A stretch of 10,320 nt of DNA, from the NCBI GenBank assembly GCA_025331435.1, contig JAIWNI010000348.1, positions 1 through 10,320 on the forward strand, written 5' to 3'. The stretch is from Choanephora cucurbitarum (lineage: Eukaryota; Mucoromycota; Mucoromycetes; Mucorales; Choanephoraceae). The position numbers and the translations under genes were made by a program. Under the pieces are notes generated by a model. That model saw only the letters and a list, made by a program, of their open reading frames with translations. It was not told where the DNA came from and searched no databases. Within the stretch, counting starts at the first letter, position 1, and the number at the start of each line of letters is the position of its first letter. Below, one piece after another: positions 1 through 8,866 of the stretch.

Positions 1-53
1 TACTCGCTACGCTCGCTTACGGCCGTCGTCGCCTGCGGTTTCGATCCTGGCAA
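1..53. repeat. CG-rich edge block, possibly the end of another repeat
   Basis: The first 50 or so bases are rich in CG dinucleotides (CTCGCTACGCTCGC, ACGGCCGT), in contrast to the AT-rich remainder. It contains the 8-bp palindrome ACGGCCGT and the string GGTTTCGATCC at 38-48, which resembles an RNA polymerase III box B (GGTTCGANTCC). The abrupt composition change suggests a separate repeat, for example the 3' part of a tRNA-derived SINE, or the distal end of the Helitron. It is cut by the window edge, so neither can be settled. Confidence 0.3.
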
Positions 54-116
54 CCCCCCCCCTCCCCACACCCCTCCCCACACCCACCACCACCACCCAA
101 CCCCCACCCAACCCCC
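54..116 (-). other. G-rich tract on the Helitron coding strand, potential G-quadruplex
   Basis: The plus strand is almost pure C with A and T spacers, so the minus strand carries nine separate runs of three or more G (plus-strand C-runs at 54-62, 64-67, 71-74, 76-79, 83-85, 96-98, 101-105, 107-109 and 112-116). Spacers are mostly one to three bases. This satisfies the usual four-tract G-quadruplex pattern several times over. It starts about 75 nt after the Helitron stop codon. Confidence 0.75.
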
Positions 117-190
117 ACATACACACATAGAATTCAAGTTAAAATGAGTCAACGTCAGATTGTAGTCTAAAAAATGATTATATTTGCTAT

Positions 191-3100
191 TTATAATAGT
201 AATTCGGGATAAATGATATTATCTATATAGCTATCAGTGCATGATGTTTGTTGATTCTGTGATTCAGGTTCAAGTAAGACGTGTATTCCTTGTAGGTTGG
301 TAGATCTAGAAAAAGCGACATATAATTGTCCGTGTGTAAAAAGATGTGATCTAAGATCGATTCCGACATTTGTTAAGGACTGGCCTTGTGACTTATTTAT
401 AGTCATAGCAAAGCTTAGCTTAATAGGAAACTGTTTTCTTGACAGAATAAACGGATAATCGTCTTCAAAAGTAGTAAGAGTTATTCTAGGAATAAACTCG
501 ATTTGCTGATTGCCATCATTTTGATCATTCATAACTACAACTTCAAGCACATATTGACCAATGTTTTTGATGATGAGTCTTGTACCATTGCATAGGCCTC
601 TTTGTGGGTTCAGATTTCTAAGTAGCATTACAATACAGCCTACTTTTAAGGTCAACTTAGCAGGAGGAAAGTTGCCTGGATTGAGCGTTTGCAAGTACTC
701 ATTTGAAACTCGATAGAGTTCGTTGTTGCTGTTTTCCTCATCAGAATAATCAGCTTTATCTGCAGAGATCAAAGTGACAGGTTCTCCAGGCATCAAGTTG
801 AGCACTTCTTCATTGATTGAATCTACCACACTATTCTTAGAAGTAAGAATGGCTGATTTGTAAAGAAGGCTTGGATTGTCAAGTGCTTGTGTAAGGCTCT
901 CAGAAGAATACACCTTGGCAATTATATCAGTTAAATCATGCATTTTTGATATGTATTGAGGGAGAGGTATCCTTGCATTTTGCATTCTAGTATTGTAGGT
1001 CATCAAGTAGAGCCATTTTTTGAAATGGACATCGTTTGATGAAGTGCCTACTACACGCATATTCATGTGAAGGCGAAGAACATGAGTTTGACGCCAAATG
1101 TATGAATGCTTGATAGAAGCTTCTACAATAGAAGTTCTAGTTCCATTCTTGATAACAGGAGGAATCTGGGCAAAATCGCCACCCAAAACAACAGGAATAC
1201 CACCAAAAAGCGACTGATTACTGCAGACATCTCTTAGAGTACGATCGACAGCTTCAAAGCATGCCTTATTTTGCATAGGAACTTCGTCCCAAATGATCAA
1301 AGATGTTTGGCGAAGTAATTCGGCCAATTTACCATTCTTTTGAATATTGCATGTCGATGACTCGTTCAGCTTGAGAGGAATTTTGAATCGAAAATGAGAG
1401 GTACGCCCTCCAGTCAAAAGCAGAGAAGCAATACCAGACGAAGCGACGCACAAAACAATTTTCTTTTGACCTCTCAAGTAATTGCATAAAGTATTGTAGA
1501 CAAAAGTCTTACCGGTACCAGCTGGTCCGTGCAAAAAGAAGCACATGTTATTGTCAGAATCAGAAGGGTTAGAGTCACTTGCTAAATCAAAAGACTGCAA
1601 TTTGTGAACTATAAAATCAAAGGCCTGTTTTTGATCCGCATTAAAGATTTCATACTTGGATCTGTAGGCTGACTCTTCATCTTGATGGTTGTACAACAAC
1701 TGCTCATCAATCAGAGGATTACCAGTGTTACTGCCTTCTGCAATGATTCGACCCAACTCGGTTGCCCAGTTATACTTGTTATAAGGCAGATTAAAATCGC
1801 CAAGAGATTTGCCAAAGTCCTTGAGCTTTTTTTCAATTAAATGAAGGCCGTAGTCCATTGAGGCTTGCTCGTTGTAAAAGGCTGATATGCCTGTTGACAT
1901 GTATACCAAAGCATGTACAGGAAGCATCTGTTCCAACTTATGCTGTAAGTCATCGCATATAGAATCACGAAATTCAAGCCAAAGTGACATGGGATCAATG
2001 AGCTGTCCAAAGACTAAAGCAGTGACAAACAAATTGCGAAGCGTATGACCAGAGGAAAAGAGATAAGCTTCTTGAAAGCATTTCGTCCATTCTTGGTCAT
2101 CCTCAATTAAATGCAATTGAACACATGCTTGCTTAAAGGTTGCACATTGAACCCCATTCACATTCTTTAGTTCATCAAATGATTTAGAGCCTGCAACATT
2201 AACTAAGAGAAGTCTTAGGTAGTAACGCTCGCCACATGTAGGACTACAAAAAGGAATTCTTCCAATTGCAAAACCTTTCTTACGTGGGACCCAGCTCTTT
2301 GAGTTTTGTTTCCAAACGAAATGGTTTGGGAAATCTTGATAAAGATGCTTTTGACTCGTTGGATTACTTTCATAGTATTTGAAATAAGCAATCAACATTG
2401 AGCTGCTATTTGCCAAAATGTCTAGAATTTGAGGTGCAGATGCATCCTCAGGAAAGTACACAGGCTGTTCATTAGGAAGATGAAGAGCCAAAGTTGTAAC
2501 AGTGGGATCTTCTTCATGAATTTTGTATTCGAAAATACGTCCGAATGCTTCAGTTGGACCTATGTATCTTCCTTGGAGATGCTTTTCAATTTCATCTCTC
2601 GTGTCACTCAGTCTTAGTGTAGTGCGATCAGAGCCCTTGTAAACATATTTGTTTATGTACTTGATGGCAGCAACACCTTGACAGCATTCGACATTTATGT
2701 GAGCCTTGTATTTCTTTGAGAGATATGGATTATAAGGCACGATCCATCTATTGTCAATATCCAAACGGTCATTACGATGTCTTAAGGGATTAGGGATCGT
2801 GTATGATGACTGGACAGTTGTCGATCGTTTGTACGTTGGATATCCGTTTTCGCTCAATACAGTTTCTTCCGAAAAGGCTTTTGGAAAACGTTTGGTACAC
2901 TTAAGCTGACCATTGCTATCTTTAGCCATGCACGGAGACTTTGGGTTGAGGTCACCGCAAGGACCATGAACCATGTTCTTGGTGATAATTTCATAGAGTT
3001 CAGGATCAGATTCCTTGCATGGTAACTCAGCCGAAATGATTTGGTCAATCTTTTCTACAGTGTCCATATTTAGGGTGGGATCCAAGAACAAAAGTAAGTG

Positions 3101-4762
3101 TAGATGTGGAAGTCCACGTTTTTGGTACTCAATAGTTCTGACCAAGCCCCTGTATGATCCAAAAACTTGTTTTGTCTTCAAGTCTTTCAACAATGCTTTT
3201 ACTTTCATGTCAAACACTCTTGCAACCAAGTCAGGTCGATCTGAGGCGTTTTGCCCAGGCAATAATTCTCTTTGAATTTCGATCCATCTTGGATTGGCTG
3301 TAAAAGTGATGAACAGAGAGGGTTTGCCAAAATATCTTACAATGGCCATGGAATCTTGATAAAGCTTAGCCATGAAACGGGGGCCACCCGTGTAGCTACT
3401 TGGAAGGATAAACCTTCTACCCAAAGAAGCAGCATCAACATCGTCATTGATGAGAGCATCTTGCAAACCATTGTAGAGATCAGCTCTTATGTTGGATTGA
3501 TGGTTTCTAATCCAATCAAGCTTATTTTGATCACAAATGGCCCAGACGTCTACTAAGTATTGTTGAAACAATCTTTTGCTCAAGAAAAGAATTGGATACT
3601 CGCTTGCTCTTTGATGCAGTCTGTAGCGATAATAGGCTCTTTGAGTTAGGCGAGTTGATCCATCATTCAATCTCAAGCCCCAATGCCAACCCAAATCACC
3701 AGTAGGAAACAGAAGCGTATAATGCAATGGCATGTACAAAGCATGGTTCTGTGAAATGTTTGTGTAAGAGTGCACATCTTCACTATCACGAAGATAGATA
3801 CGGATGTCTCTGAAGCCTTCGGCATTATGCTCATTGGGGATAATTCCTGCAACTTCATCAGAAGTAGGAAGGTTTTCAGTGCGACGATCTGATCCAGCTA
3901 CTAACTCAATTCTCATCGATGGGCAAATTCGAACAAAAGGAGTTTCATTTTCACTGTTTTCAGTATTCATGAGAAGCTCATGTGCAGTCTTATACAATCC
4001 GACAAAAGGATTTTGTTCATGAAGCATTAAAGTCAAGTTACTTATAATGTCCCTATCCAAATCGTTGTTATTTGTGGATCTGACTGAAGCTGCAAACTGA
4101 GGATCAAAGATATACAACTGAGCATATCTAGCACTGGTATCCCCTTCAGACAAAAGAGGACCTTGCATATGATACATCTGACCATGAATCTGGAAAGGCA
4201 TATTGCTAAGGTTGCTATTGCTAACTTCGCATCTTAAAGAAGTGAAAGCAAAGGCTGCATTGTACCTTCTAATATTGTCTCTAAAAAGACGACCTCGTGT
4301 ACTCATTTCTTCAAGTAAAGTCTTTAAGAAATTAGGAGGTGAATGAAGGGTTTCGAGCTTTACAGCTCCTGCCTTACAACAGCTCATCCAAAATCTGTTT
4401 TGGGAAGTGCATTGTGTGGGCAACTCAGCTTCCCAGTGCTTAGCACCGCAGTGAGTACAGACTTTGTCCATTGGACCAAGGTCAAAAGGTCGCAGACGTC
4501 CAAGTTCAGAAATGAACGCAGCAGGAAGCTGGACGGATCGTTCTCTACGTCTGGGAATATCAGCATTCTGTCTTCTGTTGGCAGCTCTAATTCTTCCACG
4601 TTCCTAAAACAAATAATAATATAAGTCAAGCCAGTTATATCAAAGCCTCATTAACGCGTCAAAACTTACTCGACAGGTATCGCATGTTGAAAATCTAGAG
4701 TGAATGAATTCAGATCTACAACCTGAACAGATTCTGGGAGCAATAGTTGTTTGATTATTCAT
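191..4762 (-). CDS. Helitron Rep-helicase (rolling-circle transposase), two exons, intact
   Basis: This encodes a Helitron replication initiator fused to a Pif1-like helicase, which nicks and unwinds the element for rolling-circle transposition in the nucleus. Exons are 4762-4670 (31 codons, phase 0) and 4603-191, giving about 1501 aa. Exon 1 carries a C12xxC15...C27xxC30 zinc-binding cluster; exon 2 opens with a basic stretch, then the Helitron N-domain motif LGPMDKVCTHCGAKHW. The HUH nuclease motif is PHLHLLLFL (about residues 530-538), and the paired catalytic tyrosines are in KYINKYVYKG (Y680 and Y684, four apart as in known Helitrons). Helicase motifs follow: Walker A HGPAGTGKT (1056-1064), Walker B IIWDEV (1134-1139), GGDFAQIPPV (1172-1181) and INKSQGQSL...LYVAFSRS (1433-1465). 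The start is the first ATG in an open frame, with A at -3. No endonuclease or OTU domain was seen. There are no internal stops or frameshifts, so it is probably an autonomous copy. Confidence 0.95.
4604..4669 (-). other. Spliceosomal intron of the Helitron gene (66 nt)
   Basis: On the minus strand the donor is CGA|GTAAGT and the acceptor is TTTGTTTTAG|GAACG. Removing the 66 nt joins the Cys-rich 31-codon exon in phase 0 to the basic segment ERGRIRAANRRQN. That junction restores the Cys-cluster-then-basic-segment order expected at a Helitron N-terminus. Splicing is inferred from sequence only. Confidence 0.8.
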
Positions 4763-4865
4763 TTTTTTTTTACTTCGAAAGAGAGAGAGGTGAATATATA
4801 AAACATTCTTTAGATGGATCTTTTAGATGGATGAATTAAATTAAATCAAGGCCAAAAAATGCAAG
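4763..4865 (-). promoter_or_regulatory. Compact Helitron promoter/leader, with a short tandem repeat
   Basis: Only 103 bp separate the stop of the 213-aa ORF from the Helitron ATG. Reading the minus strand, a TATA-like TTTTATATAT lies at about 4803-4794, followed by a CT-rich run (4790-4781) and an A-run directly before the ATG, an arrangement common in fungal promoters. Further upstream a 12/13-nt unit (minus strand ATCCATCTAAAG) occurs twice in tandem at 4808-4832. If the element ends between the two genes, the Helitron 5' terminus (TC) must be in this stretch, but several TC dinucleotides fit and none can be chosen. Confidence 0.35.
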
Positions 4866-5507
4866 TCACATCACGTGATAGTGAATTATTAAATTCGATT
4901 TTTCAGTACATATATAGATTTTGTACCATTCAGCGAAAGCAAAGTAGTGATTAAGACGAAATGTCTCTCCGTCTTCCTCGAATTCGGCAGTATGCTGAAA
5001 GAAAAAACTAATTGCACCTGCTCGCAAATGTTCGTCTTGATGTATCATGTCCACACCTTCCAAGTCATCCACTTCTACGTCGTTGCATCGGTAAGCGTTA
5101 AAGTAGATTGCCGACTGTCTTCCTGCTAAACGAGATTCGTATATGTAGCCAAAAACTTGAATCTTCTTAAACTTTTTGATCTTGTTATTGACAATAATCT
5201 GAGTGTCATACTGTCTCTCGTAACACAACTTAAGGCATTCAAGCTCATTGTCCTTCAAACGCAAACTCTCGCTCTTGGCCCAAGGAATACGAACATAGCC
5301 ACTCACGGAGAGCCGCTCAAACCCCTTTGGATCGCCATTGATTTCTGAAAGCTTAATCAAGTCCAATAGAGAAAATGGTTCATTTATTAAAATAGGTACG
5401 TTCTCGTGCATGGTGTCTTCACTGTCGTTTTTGTCATTCTTCTCGGCCTCAAAACCATGGTTCATACGAGCGATCTTCTTAATGAGTTCTCTAGTGCGTT
5501 TGTCCAT
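4866..5507 (-). CDS. Putative C-terminal domain ORF of a Tnp2/CACTA-like transposase (213 aa)
   Basis: The ORF starts at an ATG with good context (GCAATGG), and an in-frame TAA lies three codons upstream, so as an independent gene this is the only start. The protein has a charged N-terminus (residues 1-35), a central part with many Lys and Ile (65-125), and a C-terminal block RAGAISFFFQHT (163-173) plus NHYFAFAEWYK (186-196). From memory, a pattern of R-G-x-I-x-FF-x-HT followed by H-x-FA-x-x-x-WY is typical of the tail of fungal Tnp2-like transposases; this is recognition, not a search result. It lies downstream of, and in the same direction as, the DDE transposase, and may be its last exon: an acceptor at 5491-5492 would join it in frame. 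The last 17 residues after WYK are encoded over a CACGTG palindrome and may not be native. As a stand-alone gene its function is unknown. Confidence 0.6.
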   Translation of the reverse strand: MDKRTRELIKKIARMNHGFEAEKNDKNDSEDTMHENVPILINEPFSLLDLIKLSEINGDPKGFERLSVSGYVRIPWAKSESLRLKDNELECLKLCYERQYDTQIIVNNKIKKFKKIQVFGYIYESRLAGRQSAIYFNAYRCNDVEVDDLEGVDMIHQDEHLRAGAISFFFQHTAEFEEDGETFRLNHYFAFAEWYKIYICTEKSNLIIHYHVM

Positions 5508-5950
5508 TGCAAAAAGTTATAAAAAAGTAAAAGAAAGAAAAATAAAAGAGATGCGACTCTAATTGAATCTTATAATTCTGACGATGAAATCTTTTTTTTT
5601 TCAGTAACACGGTTTTTTGTTTCCAATCCTTTTCTTTTACTTTTCTCACACTTTTAACCACAAAATATATACCTGTTGCGAGTTAAATGAACACACTATT
5701 TGGAAAACGATCAGCTTGTATAGAGCATCAAACAACTACGCGAGAGAGAATATGACCGCATTAGATTCAGTTGCAAAGTATGTTAAAGAGAACAGCCCTA
5801 CCAAAAAAATTAATAGATTTACGAAATTTGTCTATGATATTATTTTATTAATTTGAAATGTAAAGAGAACAACTAGCGATAAGAGAGAAAAAGTATAATA
5901 GACGAAGCAAAAGTAACAACGAAAAAAGCAGAAAGAGAGAGATAAACGCT
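5508..5950. other. Non-coding spacer or long intron between the transposase and the 213-aa ORF
   Basis: There is no minus-strand reading frame through these 443 bp; stops occur in all three frames. The minus strand just downstream of the transposase stop is T/C-rich, and so is the last 45 nt before the 213-aa ORF, which would suit either an intron polypyrimidine tract or a fungal promoter. On the plus strand a 79-codon open stretch (5617-5856) begins with TTG, not ATG, and has no recognisable features. Otherwise nothing is seen. Confidence 0.5.
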
Positions 5951-8363
5951 TTACGAGCTGGTGTAGTGTTGAACGATTTCAGAATCGTGAGCAAAAATAA
6001 TCGACTGCATTCGGCGCATGTATGTTTTTTCGAAGCCTTGCTTATGGTTAGTGTTGATATTTTTTATATAGAGATTGTTTCTCTCAAAGTTGAAGCCCCA
6101 GAAACAAGAGATAGGACCAAATCTGCGTATGCACTCCCGAAGATGTAGCATGAAGTGGAAATAGGGAGGAACAGAATGGTTTTTGTATCGAGCTTGATAA
6201 GATTTTGCAAATGTAAGGAAATTTTGGTGCACTTCATCTATATCGCTGATTCTAATCGCATGTCCGTCGAGTAGTCTTAGAGCTTTGATCAAGAGCATTA
6301 CTTCGTTGTATGTATCAATTTCTAAAAGAGGACGAAGAAGGCTTGGTGCCATGGTAGTCATGAAGTCTTTGAGTTCAACGGTCTTGACGTAGCCCAGATC
6401 ATCTTTAGTCAAGTTTTTTGACATTGGACCTCCAGGAGCGTAGGGATTGAAATCAAAGTATTGCTGCATATGTTCTTGAATTGATTTGAATCCATTGGTT
6501 GGAACTATTTTACGCAAGACGGTTTTAAAAACACCAAGATAGAGAGCATGCATGGGTTCAATTGCAATTAGGTCGTACGTAAAATAAGGTAATCGAAAAA
6601 GAACAGAGTAACGTACACCATTTTGATTCTCAAGACGTTCCCTCTCCTTAGCTGTTTTAGCCTTCAACCATGCCTCAGAGTCAGCTCTGGTCTCTTCGGT
6701 TGTTCTCTTGACCCAGTTGTCACAGTCCCATTGACAGTAGTCTCTCTTGTTGCCTGGGCAGTCAATTCGAGGAAAAAGAGTTTTACAAAGATGACCACCG
6801 TAGCTACTGTTAAAGGACTTGCTGCCGGCCAATTTCTTAGTAGCAGGTAAGTCAGAACTGACAGTACCCAAGCATGTTTTGACCTTTTCGACTTTGATAG
6901 ATCCATCACCGAAGATTATCTTCATCTCAACTCCTTCCAAGAGCAACAACAGGTCATCAACCAATGGTTCCCAGTAATGATTAATGGCCGTAGTAGGAGG
7001 TTCACATGGTCCAGGAATCACACCAACAAAAATCATGTTTTCCTTTTCATCTCGTCCACCTGACTTAGATAAATTTTGAATGGTAAGATATATACATCCC
7101 ACACTTTGATTATTGTTGAAAGGACTAAACCAATCAATGTTCAAAGTTAACAGAAGGTTGTAATCTGACTGCGAAACGAAAGGAGTGTTGTCGGTAGGCG
7201 ATGATTTGAACTCGGGAAAGTTGGTGGCATTATACAAGTCAAGAAGAAAACCTTCTACAACATGTCTTGACTTCCATTCGGTGACCTTGTTTGCAAATCC
7301 ACGACGAAGAAAGAACTTTTTCAATGTAGCAATAACTGAGCAATAAGGATACTCCTTTTCCGGAACAGGTTTTGGCTTTGACCCTTCAGACATCTTGTAC
7401 ACAACACCATTGCAAAACTTGCCTGACTTGGTTGGTATATAGCATGCATTAGACAGAGGCTGGTTGCAAGTGAATTCATCTTCAGCAGGTGATTCTTTTG
7501 ATACAAACAACTTATGGCATTTCATGCAGACAGCAAAGTACTTGATACCATCATTCGAGAGTGCATCCAAGTTGCTTCTACGCTTGAATGTTGCAACAGA
7601 CTTTGGGAAACGGAAAGAGTCATTGCCCAAGGCAAGAAGATGGTTGAAGCATTCCATAAAAGCTTCGGTTTGTGCATCGGTGATGTTGCTGTTGTTGATG
7701 CTTGTCATCATCATTGACATAATCTGAGCAGAGGCAGAACAAGGAATTTTACTAGCTAAGTGAAACAGAAATCTGTATTGGCAATAAATACATTTGATTA
7801 ACTGATTATCCTATACTTACAATCAGGAAGGCTGACTGGAACTTCAGAAGATACTTCATTAGCAACAAGTTGACTAGTGGATACAGCAACATCATCATCG
7901 ATAACAGGTTCACTTGATTCACTAATAGAGACACCATCATAAATGTCATCGCAACCATCAAAGTCTTCAACATCGTAGCTATCAATAGCACTTTGAATGC
8001 CTACAGTACCTACTTCGTTATTAGGATCTATAACTTGCACGGGTTAGTGACTGATCATTCAGAGGCAGTTATTTGAAAGACTTACCATCATTGACAGTGT
8101 CAACGCCAGGGATGAATATAGGTTCATCGTTGATAGCGATTCTACCTTCTGTCGACGAGATCATAATAGGTTAGTGAGGTGAAGATACGATAGGTATAGG
8201 TATATTTACCATAGGTGTCCTTCCAATTCTTGTATGTAGAGCCGCTAAACAACTTGGCCCTTTTATGATATCTGCAGACTGAAAAGGAGACAAAAGGACG
8301 TTCAGTCTTGTTCTTGCATTCGTCGCAGTGACAGTAAAAAGCGCGCTTTTGGTTAGATGGCAT
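5951..8363 (-). CDS. CACTA/Tnp2-like (CMC superfamily) DDE transposase, four exons
   Basis: This is a cut-and-paste DNA transposase that would bind and cut CACTA-type element ends. Exons are 8363-8210, 8148-8086, 8033-7821 and 7755-5951; the phases agree throughout and give 744 aa. Residues 1-51 hold a Cys/His cluster (C11, C13, C16, C30, H33), followed by an acidic linker and a second Cys cluster (C220, C223, C240, C248, C258). The Tnp2 core is clear: LNIDWFSPF (D351), GVIPGPCEPP, SSDLPATKKLAG (D445), the IEPMHALYLG motif (543-551) and CFWGFNFERNN (E701). This gives a full D-D-E triad with the long insert before E that is typical of CMC enzymes. The first His motif is E-x-x-H where D-x-x-H is usual. 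The protein ends soon after the catalytic E, so the usual C-terminal tail is missing unless the 213-aa ORF is a fifth exon. No internal stops are present. Confidence 0.85.
7756..7820 (-). other. Transposase intron 3 (65 nt)
   Basis: The donor is GATT|GTAAGTAT and the acceptor TTTCACTTAG|CTAGT, preceded by a pyrimidine-rich run. This acceptor is the one that keeps phase 1 and gives an open frame (SSKIPCSASAQIMSMMM) into the large exon. The more obvious CTCAG at 7725-7729 would shift the frame, so the translated start of the big exon lies upstream of its first Met codons. Confidence 0.75.
8034..8085 (-). other. Transposase intron 2 (52 nt, or 58 nt with the alternative acceptor)
   Basis: The donor is GATG|GTAAGT and the branch site is TCACTAACC. 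Two acceptors 6 nt apart both keep the frame: GCAAG at 8034 and TTATAG at 8028. They would give proteins differing by two residues (Val-Ile present or absent). The upstream one is used for the 744-aa count, but the TAG acceptor matches consensus equally well or better. Confidence 0.75.
8149..8209 (-). other. Transposase intron 1 (61 nt)
   Basis: On the minus strand the donor is TATG|GTAAAT, a CACTAAC-like branch site (CTCACTAACC) lies within, and the acceptor is GTCGACAG|AAGG. The phase is 1 on both sides: TATG plus AA gives the codon GAA. Without removal the frame runs into a stop within the intron region. Sequence inference only. Confidence 0.8.
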
Positions 8364-8430
8364 AGTAAGAATATATTTGACAATAAAAAGAGATAGGATG
8401 ACAAAGTAACTTGCATAAATTTATTAGTTC

Positions 8431-8437
8431 TTTTATA
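8431..8437 (-). promoter_or_regulatory. TATA-like box of the transposase gene
   Basis: The minus strand reads CATATAAAAG here, about 70 nt upstream of the transposase ATG at 8363. The ATG has A at -3 and follows an AT/CT-rich leader, which is a plausible fungal promoter arrangement. It is only a sequence match. Confidence 0.35.
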
Positions 8438-8470
8438 TGTTTGCTTCTTTTCTATTAATAATACAAGAGG

Positions 8471-8689
8471 ATGTTTAAGCGTATTTCATTTGTCAAGTAC
8501 ATTGAGACGAATCAGATAGAGTCTTGTCAAGATAAAGCAATTATTCACTGGGATTATTCTAAAGTTGAGCTTTCCCATTCGTTCCTGGATGCCTTTGAAG
8601 AGGTACACAAAAAAAGGCAACTCTTTTTTTACTTATTTGTACTTCAAAATTTTTTATTGGTCAATAACTTTCAGATCGCATTTATTTGA
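8471..8689 (+). pseudogene. Open frame of 72 codons, doubtful hypothetical
   Basis: This is an ATG-started plus-strand frame divergent from the transposase gene, whose start is 108 bp away. The first 45 codons have mixed composition (MFKRISFVKYIETNQIE...), but the last third is rich in Phe, Leu and Val and encoded by T-runs, as expected of non-coding AT-rich DNA. No domain is recognised. It could be a gene fragment or chance. Confidence 0.15.
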
Positions 8690-8866
8690 GAGTATAGCTA
8701 TTTTTACTTTTTTTTCAAAAAAGAACTTTGTGTTGCATTCAACTCATTTGAACAAGTTATTTCCTAATGCGTTCGATCTTGGTGCATTTCCCTTTTCTGA
8801 ACCGCACTTTTGAAAAGGCTTAGTAAAGACTTTTTTTTGCTTACTTTTTGAAAAACAACACTTAAT

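Larger units (their letters stand above)
191..4865 (-). mobile_element. Helitron (autonomous-type), termini not resolved
   Basis: The full-length Rep-helicase gene defines a Helitron on the minus strand. The expected ends are 5'-TC and a 3' CTRR preceded by a short hairpin, inserted between A and T. No convincing hairpin plus CTRR was found between the stop codon (191) and the window edge; one CTGA occurs at about 151-154 (minus strand) without a clear hairpin before it. The 3' end is therefore probably outside the window or atypical. The coordinates here cover only the gene and its upstream gap. Confidence 0.6.
4866..8440 (-). mobile_element. CACTA/Tnp2-like DNA transposon, coding part; ends unresolved
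   Basis: The DDE transposase gene, probably with the 213-aa ORF, forms the coding core of a CACTA-type element. CACTA elements begin with CACTA and end with TAGTG and duplicate 2-3 bp of target. No matching inward-facing pair bracketing this core was found within the window. A CACTACAA at 8867 faces away from the transposase gene, towards the right. The right end may lie beyond 8440, and the left end may have been displaced by the Helitron. Confidence 0.55.

Noticed and set aside
35..60. tRNA gene suggested by GGTTTCGATCC
   Set aside because: The bases on either side do not form a T-stem, no acceptor stem is present, and the following sequence is a C-run. At most it is a degenerate tRNA-derived repeat.
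50..118. Telomere-like repeat
   Set aside because: The G-rich strand has irregular runs separated by T, GT or A and no constant unit such as TTAGGG.
3015..3556. Plus-strand open frames within the Helitron gene
   Set aside because: They are antisense shadows of the strongly supported Rep-helicase coding sequence and have no features of their own.
5617..5856. 79-codon plus-strand frame in the spacer between the transposase and the 213-aa ORF
   Set aside because: It starts with TTG rather than ATG, has no recognisable motif, and overlaps the probable 3' region or intron of minus-strand genes.
7721..7730. CTCAG at 7725-7729 as the acceptor of transposase intron 3
   Set aside because: It would put the large DDE exon out of frame with exon 3; the acceptor at 7756 keeps the frame with no stop.
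7798..8040. Stand-alone 80-aa minus-strand ORF starting near 8040
   Set aside because: Its Met codon lies within intron 2 of the transposase; the rest is exon 3, which joins in phase on both sides.
8565..8813. 82-codon plus-strand frame
   Set aside because: It starts at TTG, overlaps another frame, and is dominated by Phe, Ser and Leu encoded by T-runs, as expected by chance in AT-rich DNA.
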